Below are positions 21,746-33,089 of a stretch of DNA of 64,000 nucleotides, in pieces (the stretch's first letter is position 1; every line of letters starts with the position of its first letter). The DNA is from Eumeta japonica (taxonomy: Eukaryota > Arthropoda > Insecta > Lepidoptera > Psychidae), in contig BGZK01000189.1 in assembly GCA_005406025.1 (NCBI GenBank), positions 1-64,000 of the forward strand, given 5' to 3'. The position numbers and the translations under genes are program-made. The notes beneath the pieces are model-generated. The model did not search any database. It was not told where the DNA came from and worked only from the letters and a program-made list of their open reading frames with translations.

Positions 21746-24700
21746 ATTTCGCGCGAGTCTAATAAAAGTGGGAGTGCAGATAATAGCTTTGTTTATATAT
21801 GACCTTAAGCATATGCATTTATTACGTCTTTGATACTGTGTTTTTTTTATATATCGTGAAAAAATGTCGTCTCGGCGGCGCTATGCTTCTCTGTAATAAC
21901 GAACGCTGGCTTATAATAGTTGTAGCTTGAGCTTCGATAGCAAACATGTGCTTTTCCCGATTCAAAATCGATTTTTTTAATGATATAGAATAATAAATAA
22001 TTATTTTTCCAAAATCTAATAAGTGTGACACTAAAAGTAATCTTCCCAAATTCAGCAAATCCCATTAAAATGAAAGGATATATTTGGAAATAAATTAGAG
22101 TTTTTTTTATATAATTTAAACAAGAGGATCGATTGAGATTACGTTTACAAAGTTTCAAATAATCTTGTTTATTCTTTTAATCACTAGCTCTAACTAGCGA
22201 TATGTTCGAGCTTTTTGAGTTTGACAATTGCAAGTCTGTTACTGGTCTGTAGGGTCACCAGTTTTCCAGATTTTTAACCTTGTTTCCATATAATGAGTTT
22301 AAAATTTTTTCTTTCACACACTCATAAGACTATAAATTACTTATATTTATATAATAATAAATAAATAAGATCATCTGTGCCGATGATCTTATTTATTTTG
22401 CATACACTTTAAAAATGTTGAATTTTTCTATAATGGTATGTATAATATTAATCGAGAGCTACATCAAATATAATTATTTGATATAGCCCCCATTTAACAT
22501 TTCATACAACTCCCGACTTATATTTGGGAATTTTATCAAACCAATTTTCATTATCGTTTGCGATATACAATGTATTGAGGATTAGGATTTTATCTTATTT
22601 TATGGTATACGACGCATAAAAAAATTAACGTACTTCTATTTTCTGTTTTTAATATATTCGTTATTCACCTTATCTTCACAATATTGTATTTGATAGTCAG
22701 CAAATATCAGCAACTACAATTTTTTTTATGACGTAATTCGTGTTGTTATCTTTGAAAAGGGTCAGAGATGATTGATCTGTCTTTGATGTTATAGAAAGCG
22801 CAAGAATTGTGAGAATTTTGGCTTGCATCGAATGCGACAGGCGACTTATTCCTCGGGGAATCACAAAACGAAGCAGTCATTTGTTAATATTTACATTTCG
22901 GATCAAAGCAATATCATGACGCTTTTATCTAACTCAAAATGAGACGAACAGCGCGAGAGTCAGACTTGCGAAAGTGCAACGTGATTGATTGTATTTTAGA
23001 TTGGCATTACTTGTAAAGTGTAATTTCTTTGGAATTCTTAAAGTGATACCGAAGTCTAACTATACAGTTGAACCTAATTGTCAGTACTCTTAAAAATAGC
23101 ATTTAAAATAATAAAGGTCTCTTCCACAATCTCCTTGTTGACTGACTTTGATAAAAAAGTCATTTAGTTTGAAATCATTTAAACGTCTTTTTAGCTCAGT
23201 TCCGTTTCCAACAAACCTAAGTTTTATCTTATAATAGAATTTTAATTTGAAAGTGCGTTAAGCGGCAACAGCGCATGTTTCGTATTACTTGCCATAATTC
23301 AAAATTTGCCAAGTGTTAGAGCTTAGTTTTCCTGTAATTAATATTTCGTAAACGTTTACAACGTACTATTGTGAATTGTTTTAACAATTTTTTTTTGTAA
23401 TGTGATGTATTTTTAATATTATCCAATTAATAAAACAAGGTAAATACAATTATTGTTGTTTCATAGAGCAATATTTAAATGTAACTATCAATATTGGTGA
23501 ATTATCAAATTCCGATTATTAAATTTCCCACTTTCAAGTCAAACGGTTAAATAGCTGAAACGAGCCTCGGTCAAAAGCATGAAACAGAACGCCCACCACA
23601 TTTATGGTGATTCTTGGAGCGTCAAAAAACATATGACCAGTTTTGAGGCGAAATGAAATTAAAAAAAATTGAGGTAAAGGCCATGATAGAAATCATTTAT
23701 AAGGATCTATAGCTATGGCTTCTAGTAGTTAATGTCTAGCGCGATTGGTACAAAAGGATTCACGAAGATTTCATTCTCCAGGCTTTCGTGGATTTCTCAC
23801 AAGTGTATCGGATTACGGAGTCAATTTTTACAAGGCTATTATATTTTATTTCACAAGACTAAATTATCCCATCACTAGTAGATTTTGCATATCAATGATA
23901 TGACCACGAATTGATAGAGTCAATTGTTACGAAACACGGGATCATTGTTTTCCGAGCAAGCCGACCTCTTTGAGGAATATGACGAACAAAGCAGGAACAA
24001 ACTTGTATGTGAAGTCGAGATGTCTCTGGAAAATTTTATAGAGTGGAATTCAATAGTTGTATCAGGTTTTACTTATCCCACTGCTAAACCATACACTCCC
24101 ACAATTATTTTATTTCCCAGTCAACGGTTTGCAACTGAAGCCTTCCACGCAAGCCTAGTGCGGATTAGGGGCTGCTAGTGTAAAAAAACCTTTGAATGGA
24201 AAAAACCTTTTTCATTATCAATATCGAATATTTTTATTATGTAAAACAACATTTGTAATTGAATGCTAACCAGTTCATTCGTCAATTCTATTTAAAATAA
24301 GTCGATTGAGATATAAAATACGGCTTTTAATCCAATATTGATTAGATTTTTTTATCAAAAATTTAGTCATAAATAATTGTATTTTAAGTTCATCGATTTT
24401 GGCTCCATAAGAAGCAGAAAATTTGTTTTGTGACTTTCGACTTCGAATAACTTGCGGCACTGGACTAGCTAGATAGTGATGGGAATTTATACACTTTGTT
24501 TAAAAGCTGTAATGAAGATGTGTGGAGAAGTTGCGTCAAATTTTTACTCTTTTACAGATTGACTTTCGTTGTCCAAAATGAATAAATCGTGAATATTTTA
24601 TTTAGATAAAAAGTAGACTTAGATCTGACGCTGTGCAACTAGTCTACTTGTATAAACTTTTAAAACAAACCAAACAAAACATGAAAGTTATTTTTAACGT

Positions 24701-25405
24701 ATAAGGAACTAAAGTCCGAGCTTAGGCAGACGAGAGCTTTTTTGTGTGCGATAAGCTCATGTTAGTTCGGTAAGTTTTTTTTCTTCGTATTTACAGCAAA
24801 CAGAATGGGATTTTCGTGTAGCATATAAGCCGATTCAGTTTATGAAGCGGAAAAGCAGTTCTCGAGATTACGCACTTGTCCCGACTTTCACGCGGGGAGC
24901 TTTAAATATTGATAAAAATTGAGTTGGGATTCCTTTTGCTAAATTAGATTTCTTTTCCACGGGCCCTTGAGGCAGCCTTCGGCTATCTTCATTTCTAACA
25001 CCGTTTCAGTGCTAAGGATTCGTTGAATATAAACTAGAATCCAAGTCTATAGTTCACGTCAATACAAATTTACGATGATCGGATTTCTTCAACTTAATAC
25101 TGGAATTGCTTCTCAGTTCATGAATCTACATTTGGAAGCTTAAGAACTTTTGAATACCTAAAGGCGTAATCAGATTCGACAGCTCCTTTTGGCATACCAA
25201 GTTTGTTTGTAATTTTATTTATCTTGAGACGGATTCAGAGGCTGAATTTCCTACAAACCTGTGATTTAATATAAATGTAACGAAGCTTTTATTTGTAACC
25301 AACTCATATCAAAGCGTAAGATACTGGCTCCTGCAAAATTAATACCTTGTTCCTTAAAAACGATGAATCGCGAATCGATACATGCAACCTAAGTGTAACT
25401 GTTGA
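21746..25405. other. Mostly AT-rich, no gene supported
   Basis: Holds one perfect hairpin (listed separately). 23560-24180 is less AT-rich and includes an 84-codon plus frame (23924-24178) with no recognised domain. The remainder shows only scattered chance frames. Confidence 0.45.
22359..22398. repeat. Perfect 17-bp hairpin
   Basis: AAATAAATAAGATCATC (22359-22375) pairs exactly with 22382-22398 around the loop TGTGCC. No T-run terminator or coding context; probably a tiny inverted duplication. Confidence 0.85.
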
Positions 25406-25409
25406 ACAA

Positions 25410-25590
25410 TAATTTTTGCTCGCAGTTCCGTCCGTGTAGATGTAGAATGAATCCCTTAATTTTAATATGAGTGATATTGCTGTCAATCATGATCCCGATT
25501 TAGTTTCTATTCTCGATTACGACGCCGCAACTTTAGATTCCGGTGATGCTTTCGATACGATCCCAATTGCGCTCGAGATTATTATTATTG
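25410..25590 (+). repeat. Hexamer-periodic array, copy 4
   Basis: The head CTCGCAGTTCCGTCCGTGTA is followed by an A/T spacer. Words in sixes then run through GTCAAT CATGAT CCCGAT, then TCTATTCTCGATTACGACGC. It abuts the 3' end of the LINE at 25600-26075, which reads the other way. The plus frame 25467-25778 is an accident of the two repeats. Confidence 0.6.
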
Positions 25591-25599
25591 TTATAACCT

Positions 25600-26075
25600 T
25601 CTGTCTATTTCTCAGTAGGGTAGACAGAGACTACAGATTTGCACATGGTACGATTTTTGTATCTCTTGTTTCACTGACGTCTATTGATCTTTTCATGCAA
25701 GCTCATCGGTCTCGGTTGCTTAAAAAATTTGACCCTTTTTTAATATGCCAACAATATCGTCTGAATAGGATTTTCTAGGGCGATCCTTACCGACCTTTCC
25801 ACAACACACATTCGCTCTATAGATTTGTTTTGTCAGTCTACTTTCATTTATCCAAAACACTGCAACATTTCTTTTTCTACTTTAGTCTTCGTTACATCTT
25901 CTTTCAAAGCACACAGCTCTCTGACATCACTGTTCCTACGTCTTTTTTTTCAATGACACACGCCACGCAGGGATCGTATTTTCACTACATTCACTTTACT
26001 TTCATTTTTCTTCTACCATGCCCAAATTTCACTACTATATTTAAGTGTAGTGATCAGAACTCCATTATGGATAGC
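25600..26075 (-). pseudogene. 3' end of a decayed non-LTR retrotransposon
   Basis: Minus-strand translation in shifting frames gives SSEIWAWQKKNESKVNVVKI, RSLRGVCH, RNSDVRELCALKEDV, NESRLTKQIYRANVC, GKVGKDRPRKSY and DDIVGILKKG in that order. This is the usual C-terminal region of a lepidopteran LINE ORF2 (the conserved RNSDVRE...GLKEDV and GRPRKSY blocks). Beyond the coding end the 3' UTR-like text (GCATGAAAAGATC... GTAGTCTCTGTCTACCC) matches 10395-10520. The copy is 5'-truncated, with no RT or endonuclease left, and has frameshifts. Confidence 0.85.
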
Positions 26076-26209
26076 CAATAGTCCTCTTACGATTTGTAAT
26101 AGCGAGAAAGGCCCCATTTACTTATTTCCCGCATTCACTCGCTTTTAAATATCTCTATCATATTTACTGTCATTTGTACACAGCCATTATTATTCTTATC
26201 AATATCAAC

Positions 26210-26385
26210 TCATTTTACAGGGACGCATCACGGGGCTAAAGTTATTTAATTAATTAATACAAAAAACTTTCTATCTGTGCTCCAATTTTATCTAAATCCG
26301 TTCAACCTTTAACTCCTAATCGAGCTATAAATATTTGGACGTTGTAGCAAACTTTCACATCTATAATATTAGTAGTAGAATAGCC
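26210..26385 (+). mobile_element. RTE-like LINE 3' tail
   Basis: Contains AAATCCGTTCAACCTTTAAC and ends CATCTATAATATTAGTAGTAG. This resembles the widespread tail of RTE-type LINEs (AAATCCGTTCAGCCGTT ... ATAATATTAGTAGGA). No coding part remains. Confidence 0.65.
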
Positions 26386-26511
26386 TCGTGCTGACAAATC
26401 TTACAGGTTTCGTTGATGGTCCGTCTTCTGAAATGAACATAATTCCTGATGTCGTACTTATCGCATTTTTATATTTTGATGATTCTAGTTTAATCTCGTG
26501 ATGATTAATTA

Positions 26512-26880
26512 GGGGCCATCCATACATAAAGTCACACGAATTTCATGATTTTCATAACCCCATCTTTGTCACAGGTGGTCACATTTGTATGACCCCAGTC
26601 CGTGGTGTAACGTCTCATGTTTTGTGAATTTAAACTTAAAAATTATTAAACTAAAACAGAACTTACGAAATTATTTATATATTTCTATTTAAAATCAATT
26701 TTCATAGAGTTAATAATAAATCAAACATTTTCAAAAACTTACAAAGACCGACACCGGCGGGTACAGAAAAAATTTCTCGATATGGTTAATTTTAGTATTT
26801 TAATTTTATTTATACATGTGATATCACAAAACTTATGACTCGTCCCCCCATTGACGTAATTTATGTACGACTTTTTTAAT
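26512..26880. mobile_element. Arthropod-wide GGGGCCATCCAT inverted-repeat element
   Basis: The left end TAGGGGCCATCCATACATAA (26512 on) and the following GTCACACG, ACCCCATCTTTGTCAC and GGTCACATTTGTATGACCCC blocks match a repeat found across insects. The right end, about 26840-26875, has GTCCCCCCATTGACGTAATT, the inverted counterpart. Most of 26625-26835 is unrelated AT-rich sequence, so the copy may be interrupted. Confidence 0.55.
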
Positions 26881-27039
26881 GTCATCATTATTGAATTTGG
26901 CTTTAAAGTTTATAGGTTTTTTTCATACAACGCATTTCCTATGTAATTACAACTATATTGTGTTTACATTTTGTAACGATATGAATAACAGGAATACAAT
27001 ATGATGCACTGTAGTATCATATAATATTGTATTTATCAT

Positions 27040-27215
27040 GAGTAGCGAGCTGGTGTAGACTGTCGTTTCGCAAAACCAATTGCAGAAAAATACATATAGG
27101 AAATTGCAATCTCCGTTCGCTTGATAACCGATCGCGGACAAGTAAGAACATGCAATCGCGGTGTCCACTCGGGCAACGGTCGACGTCAAATACATCGGCG
27201 TCCACAACTCTATCT
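27040..27215. other. GC-richer unique sequence
   Basis: Complex text with CGATCGCGGACAAG and CGGTGTCCACTCGGGCAACG. Frames are open on both strands (minus 26953-27226, plus 27150-27341) but show no domain. Confidence 0.3.
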
Positions 27216-27223
27216 AAGCGGAG

Positions 27224-27371
27224 CAAGGTTTCTCAAAGTGGCGTACGAGAACCTCTTGGGGTTCGCCAATCGATCGCATCGAGTTCGCGACAAGATTTAA
27301 GAAAAACTACCAAATTATTAACTAGCCACTTACTCGCTTAAAGGGGTTCACAGAACTCTGGGAAATTTCAT
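27224..27371. mobile_element. hAT-like MITE relic
   Basis: CAAGGTTTCTCAAAGTGG, GAACCTCTTGGGGTTCGC, GTTCGCGACAAGATTT and AAGGGGTTCACAGAACTCTG GGAAATTTC follow one another. This matches the common hAT-type non-autonomous pattern of a CAGGGGTT-like end, GGGGTCCGCGAAGATTTT and a closing GGGAAA block. The termini are diverged and no clean 8-bp target duplication is seen. Confidence 0.5.
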
Positions 27372-27390
27372 GGGAGTACGAGAGGCTATA

Positions 27391-29452
27391 CGTTTGAGAA
27401 GCCTTCCCGTGGAGGAAACGCACGAAACAAACTTAATATTTGTCTCTAATTGCAAAATAAAGCGGCAGTCGTTGAGTGATCTGCAAATTATTGTTGAATC
27501 GGAAATTACAGATTCGGTACCGGGCTACAGACAAATCAAGCCCAAATACTTTAAAGTCAAAGGCCTCCTCGATCTGATATAAGATTGTGGGAGAGTGTGT
27601 TTGTTGTTAAAGTGGGTTGACGGAAACCTGTCAAATAATATTCCAATAATGTTACTCTCGATAGACTAAATACAAGATATGCCCTTTCTTAGAAATATGT
27701 GGGGCTTATTTTAACATTTATGTGAGTAAGCGTACATTGTCCCATGCGATTTCTCGATAAAACGGTATTTATGGTAGTTTTGTAATTGAGTACGCGGAAA
27801 ATTTTGGTTCCGTTTGGATTTTATTATTAAGTGCATGTAAATACGCTGTTCTGCAGTTTTTAATGTGAGTTTAGCTTTTTATTTACAATATTTCTTAAGC
27901 GTGTACTGTTATTTTGATCTTATTACAATGTAGACATTGTGAACGTCATTATATTTGATAATTATTGTGTATAGATATTATCTCCCAAATAAATTGAAAG
28001 GGTGCGGGGACCCTGTTAATATACAAATTTGTGGTATAAATTTTTCAAATATATTTGGACTCGTTTCTTCAGTAGCATGGACGCCATATCATTGAATATT
28101 ATTACTTACAAATATAGATTCGGATTGCGTTAGAAGGCTTTGAATTTTATGGCCAGTGTTTGATTCTAATTTAAGTTTTTATAAATGTCACTGAACACAA
28201 CACTTTTTGTGTGACTCTGTTGGAGTCTTTGTATGAAATTACATTCAAAATACTTTATGGTTGATATATCCCATAATGCACAATCCTACACAACAGCTAG
28301 GTTACCATATTGTTGTGTGATATTTTTAATTACTCCACTTCTAAATCACACCATCTCACAATCATTTTACTTCAGCCCGGGCGGCTTGCACCTCGACCCG
28401 TCCAAGACGACCCAGTGCGGGTTTGCAGTTTCTAATGACTGTTGTCACCAACATTCTACATTCGGAATAACACATTAACATACCTACTCTCTAAAGAACA
28501 GAGCGATTGGTTTAGTTCGACTTAATCTAAAAACTAATTGGTTAGTTCGTTCATCGTCAGGTTCGAATATGAAGCCTAGACTCCAAGGCGATGTAGATGT
28601 ATTCTAGTCACAGAGCCATACCTCTGCACATGTACATATATGTATATATACATAGGCTTGAAAGTTTCTCAATACTTAAAAAAATAAATGCACTCTTAAT
28701 TGATTACATGCAATGATTTTATAAATTTTCGTGCTATGTTTACACGCTTTTTTTTTACATTTCGAAGTATTTCATAAGATAACGGCCAAACGCCCCTTTT
28801 TAATCAATTTATGATTGCTGTCATCAATATATCGTTACAGATTTCTTAAGAAACTTCGAGGAAATTTCCGAAAATTTTTAATGATGTCGGTCCCTGTAAA
28901 TATTTCTTTTCAGGAGTTTTCGTTATGTAATAAAAATCGTTAAAGAAATTATACAGTTAGGCAAACTAACCTAACGAAGAAATTAATTGAATCAATTATC
29001 TGGATTTTTTCCAAGTCCCATTATCTACTTTCCTTCATGCAAAACTAACGCTTAATTTTTCATAGTAGATCAGTTTTTCAACAATTGCAAGGTGTATAGT
29101 AATCAAGAAGCCGTGAAATATCAGACATTACCTGAAAACGGCTTATAGCCGAATAGTTAGTTATATTTTGTTAAATAAATATTTTAATTTGCATATTAAA
29201 TCATTGAACATATTCTTTTATGGCTTATATAAGTTGGTCATACTCCCATCGACGTCGCCGTAAATCAGTACGAAATCTATGGAATCTTTAGTGATACACA
29301 TATAGCCTTTTACGTTCATACTAGGCTTTTCAAAAATCCTGTTTGACTAGAATCCATTTTCAATTTCACATAGATTCCTATAACAAGTTCCAGCTTTAGA
29401 TCTTACAATTGAAGCTATGGTTAGTGTTGTTGAGTAAGAATTTTTGTGTATA
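27391..29452. other. No gene supported
   Basis: 27400-27580 is moderately GC-rich and open for 70 codons with no domain. 28370-28425 is a short GC-rich patch (GCCCGGGCGGCTTGCACC). The rest is AT-rich. Confidence 0.4.
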
Positions 29453-29507
29453 CAGGATTACTGGTTATTGGATGTGTTCTGGTGGAGGTCGCATAGTAGA
29501 GCTAATA
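29453..29507 (+). repeat. Left terminal inverted repeat
   Basis: Pairs with 32833-32887. Differences are a few transitions and a 2-base gap. Confidence 0.85.
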
Positions 29508-29674
29508 AGCAATTAATTTAATTATACAATGCGTTATCTCATAAGTAACCGTTTTTGAAATATTCGAAAAAATACTTTTTTTTTTGTGAATTTCAATGTG
29601 AAATGTTCAAAAATTTATAATTTTTGGACAAAAGATTATAAATACAGTATAAGTATACTGATAATTTATTATTT

Positions 29675-29742
29675 CTTTTTAACCGACGAAAAAAACGGCG
29701 GAGGCTCTCAAGTCGACGTGTATATTTTTTTTATGTATGACC
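29675..29742 (+). repeat. Common lepidopteran AACCGACTTC-type repeat fragment
   Basis: TTTTTAACCGACGAAAAAAA, then CGGCGGAGGCTCTCAAGTCG and a T-run with ATGTATGACC. This resembles an abundant anonymous repeat (AACCGACTTCAAAAAAGGAGGAGG) whose relative is at 61285-61400. It lies inside the transposon. Confidence 0.6.
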
Positions 29743-29745
29743 ACG

Positions 29746-29878
29746 TAGGGGGCGTCCATTCATTACGTGAGACCCAATAAAAATTTAACAAATTAATATT
29801 ATTATTTTTTAAATAAACCCAACTCAATTACACAAAATTTGATAAAATCGTCTCACGTAATTAATAAATGCCCCCCTA
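29746..29878. mobile_element. Small MITE with GGGGG...CCCCC inverted ends
   Basis: The left arm TAGGGGGCGTCCATTCATTA then CGTGAGAC (29746-29773) pairs with the right arm GTCTCACGTAATTAATAAAT then GCCCCCCTA (29850-29878). The core is AT-rich, with no gene. It is related in sequence to the element at 26512. Confidence 0.75.
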
Positions 29879-30605
29879 TAACTTTTATTGGAAAGGGTAT
29901 AAACCCAATGGTTCCACATATATTTAGAAAAAAAAAATCCAACCCTAAGGATGAGAAAACAAAGGATGATTGATTGTTCACTCACTGATTGTAATGTTTG
30001 ACCACGCATAACTTTATTATAACAGTTAATAGCTAAAGTAAAGTAGGTAGCTATCTTATAAGTATTAAAAAAAGACGCATGTAGTAATTAGTAGATTATA
30101 GCCACAACAAATTATAAAATAATATCTTTTTAACATAAAAATTAAACAGCGAAAAAACTGAAAACCGAAAAATAATAAATCTTTTTTATTTAACCTTAAT
30201 AACTTAGGAGTACTAATAGTGCTTAAACTAATATAGGTATGTTTACCTAAGTAATTTTAAGTCGACGCCAAACAATAAATGAACAAAGATCACGAAATTA
30301 CCTTAAATTTAAAGAAATAACCAAATCAAATTAACAATGCAACGTGTAATTTCTAGCGATAAATATTAACATTCCGAAAAATGCGCTCTCCGCACGACCA
30401 TTCGCAACGACGTGTGCCCGTTCGGGTTGTCTCGCTGACATTAACTTCGTGAACGCTCGGCATTTACCGGCACAAGGGCGTGTCCCGCCGTGTCGCCACG
30501 CATCGCGCTTTACTTTACTTGTTTGACACCGACTCAAAATTACATAGGTATACTTACATTAGTTTAAGAACTTAGTTATTAATGTTAAATAAAAAAGGTT
30601 TATTA

Positions 30606-30999
30606 TTTTTGACGTTATAAGGTCTTATAAATCGATGAACGCCGGCTGCACGCACGAAAAAGCATAATTATTGTCGCGTTCCGCCAGAGCCGAGCGTGCG
30701 AGCGAGAGCGCGGAACAAGCGATCACTCTTCTACTTCATCGGCCGATGCGTCTGAGTAGAAGAGAAACAGCGGCCGCACACAACCTACACGTGAACTCTT
30801 TTGTCGACTGTTTATAAAGTGAAGTGAAAAGTTAATGTGGCTTTCATTATTTATTACAACAATAATTGCTATGTTGTGATAATAATTGCTAAGTGATAAT
30901 AATTCAATTCTATTCATAAGAGTATGCAATTTTTCGTCAATGTTTTCCTATGACTTTATCACGTAAAATTATCGCTCGTAAACCGACTGAGACAACCAA
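30606..30999. mobile_element. Interspersed repeat with inverted ends, copy 2
   Basis: The start TATTTTTGACGTTATAAGGTC-like text and the end TATCACGTAAAATTATCGCTC then GTAAACCGACTGAGACAACC match the ends of 20043-20492. The interior differs and is GC-rich near 30660-30780 (GAGCCGAGCGTGCGAGCGAG). The copy sits inside the transposon. Confidence 0.55.
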
Positions 31000-31539
31000 T
31001 TTTTTGCTTTTCAACTATTTCGTAGGTTTAATTTTTATTCAGCAGACATACTGATACTTGCTTAAGAACAAAAATGTCTAAAATATTTGAACGTTTTGAT
31101 GTAGTACTTAAAAAACATTAAAATCAGTTAAATGTTTTATCATGTTCTCCGACAAAAATGTTAATTTATTGACAAAAAGTTAATAATGATAAAACGTGCT
31201 GAATGGTGTAAAAACATCTCCATCTATCTGCTTATCCAACGAGGTTTAAATGTTTAGTCTCACCGGATAATTAGTGGAAAAAACAGCTAATAATTAGGGC
31301 AGGCAGGCGTAGTTCGCGAATCGGTCGTTCACGATCTTCTTTATTATTTGTTTCAGAAACGATCGCGAATGTTCGTGCTAAGTCATGCGTGACTGGAACG
31401 GCTATGCTGCTGCCTACAGAAAAGAGTAGGACGGAAAGTTTCTTTATCCATGTTACGCTGCGTTTTTAGTCGTTATAGTATTATTTTAAACACGAACGCA
31501 TGCGTCGTACGCAGTACCTACTAAGGAGTTCGATTTTTT

Positions 31540-32662
31540 TAAATTTCGAAATGACGAGACAGAACGCAAGATGAAGAGATCGTCAACGGCAAATATTTTC
31601 GAAAGAAGTATATGCTGATATTTTTTATTTGTATCGATATTTTAATGCTGATGCTGCGGCTATTCGCCGTGAATACCTTAGACGCTTTCCTAATCGTCGG
31701 CTACCCCATGCTAGCGTGTTTAGTGCAATGTATCGGCTAGTTAGAGAAACTGGCACTGTGCAACGACGACGTCGGTGACTGGTAGAGCCCGTATTTATCG
31801 CGCGGCGGAAGAAGAAATTATTCGCCATTTTGAAGAAGATCCGATGATATCAATAAACGCAGTTGCGAATCGGCTTGGCATGTATAAGTGGAAAGTGTGG
31901 TTTACTGTCCACACTGCAAAACTTTACCCATACAACTACACGCCAGTGCATATTTTAGAAGAAGAGGAACTCTGTCAGGAGGTTAGATTTCCGCAGACTT
32001 ATGTTGCATGCAGATGCAGAGGATCCCATGTTTTTCCAAAAGATTATGTAGACCGATGAATTCAGATTTAATCAACATGGTATCACCAATTACCGTAATG
32101 TACATTTTTGAGCCCAGAAAGAACATAGAAATCCCCAAAAAAAGATCTACCAGATCTCGGTGACGATTTTCCTTCAACGTTTGGATGGGAATTATTAATA
32201 ATAATTTGATTGGGTTTGTATTTTTTACCCGGTGATTTGAATGGTGAAATATATCAATCTTTTGTAAGAAATGAAAGTTTTGATTTAATGGAAAATGTAT
32301 CCCTAGAAATAAGGCAGTTTATGTTTTATCAACACGATGGCCTGCGCAATTTCGTATATCCATAAGACCTTGGTTCAATGACAATTTCCCTCTACGTTGG
32401 ATAGGCAAAGGAGGGCTTATTCCACGGCCCTTGATGAGCCCAAATCTAAGTCCAATGGATTATTATGTCTGGGGACACCTGAATAGACTCGTCTATGGAG
32501 TTGCGCCAGTAATGTCCATAGAAGTACTTCAACAGCGTATAATTAATGCGGCAGGAATTATTCAACGTACATTAACTTCGAAAGTGGTTAAAAGAGAATT
32601 GAGACGAAGAATACGCCTTTATTTACGCAATAGGGGCTCTCACAAAGAACAAGAACTATAAA
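31540..32662 (+). pseudogene. Broken DDE transposase with DUF4817-like N-terminus
   Basis: Readable blocks in order: KEVYADIFYLYRYFNADAAA, IRREYLRRFPNRRLPHASVF and MYRLVRETGTVQRRRR (about 31606-31778), which match the helix-turn-helix DUF4817 region. Next is ARIYRAAEEEIIRHFEEDPM to KLYPYN (31785-31935). A TDEFRFNQHGITNYRNVHF block then carries the first Asp (about 32050-32108), YQHDGLRNF carries the second (GAT 32336-32338), and NLSPMDYYVWGHLNRLVYG carries the third (GAT 32458-32460). The C-terminus is open to TAA at 32659-32661. The last two Asp codons are 122 bp apart, about 40 residues with a frame slip, close to a DD41D spacing. Many stops and shifts, including TGA after RRRR, make it inactive. 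Confidence 0.85.
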
Positions 32663-32832
32663 TTAATAAATAAAGTTTATTTGGATATCTAACTTTTTTT
32701 AATTTTTTGGAATATCTGTCCACCTATAAGTTATACTCAATACTTTGTATACTCTAAAAAACTACTTTATTTTATTGTTGATTTTTTTTCCACACATTTA
32801 TACTTTGTTGGATAACCAGAGAGATGGAGATT

Positions 32833-32887
32833 ATTTTTAGCTCTACTACGTCCTCCATCGGAATACATCTATTAACCAGTAATCCTG
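32833..32887 (-). repeat. Right terminal inverted repeat
   Basis: Partner of 29453-29507. It is followed by TA and then an AT dinucleotide run. Confidence 0.85.
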
Positions 32888-33009
32888 TATATATATATGT
32901 TTTTATTCAAAAAGAACGTGCATCTAAATAATACCTCAATAATATTGAAAATCCGACAGTTAGTTCGCTTTTTGGTATGAAGAAATGTATATACGATTGT
33001 TATTATTCC

Positions 33010-33085
33010 GGATAAGAACGCGACCGGTTCATAACGAGATCGAAACTAGAATCGAAAAGGAAATCGGGTCTAAAGTTAGGACGTT
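33010..33085 (-). repeat. Hexamer-periodic array, copy 5 (short)
   Basis: Words in sixes on the plus strand: GACCGG TTCATA ACGAGA, TCGAAA CTAGAA TCGAAA, which is the reverse complement of the pyrimidine-rich arrays elsewhere. It is short and has no clear head. Confidence 0.45.
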
Positions 33086-33089
33086 AATG

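Larger units (their letters stand above)
29453..32887 (+). mobile_element. Tc1/mariner-superfamily transposon, full span with nested inserts
   Basis: The left end CAGGATTACTGGTTATTGGA (from 29453) and the right end (reverse complement CAGGATTACTGGTTAATAGA, ending 32887) form inverted repeats of about 55 bp with roughly 85% identity, extending to a shared TAGTAGAGCTAA. Both ends are flanked by TA, the target duplication of this superfamily. The broken transposase at about 31590-32660 lies in plus orientation about 170 bp from the right end, as expected. The 2.1 kb before it is abnormally long and contains three other repeats (29675, 29746, 30606), so the element has been expanded by nested insertions. 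Confidence 0.85.

Noticed and set aside
25467..25778. 103-codon plus frame as a membrane protein
   Set aside because: It spans a hexamer array and the antisense of a LINE 3' end.
28550..28580. CAGGTTCGAATATGA as a pol III box B
   Set aside because: No box A at the right distance and no cloverleaf.
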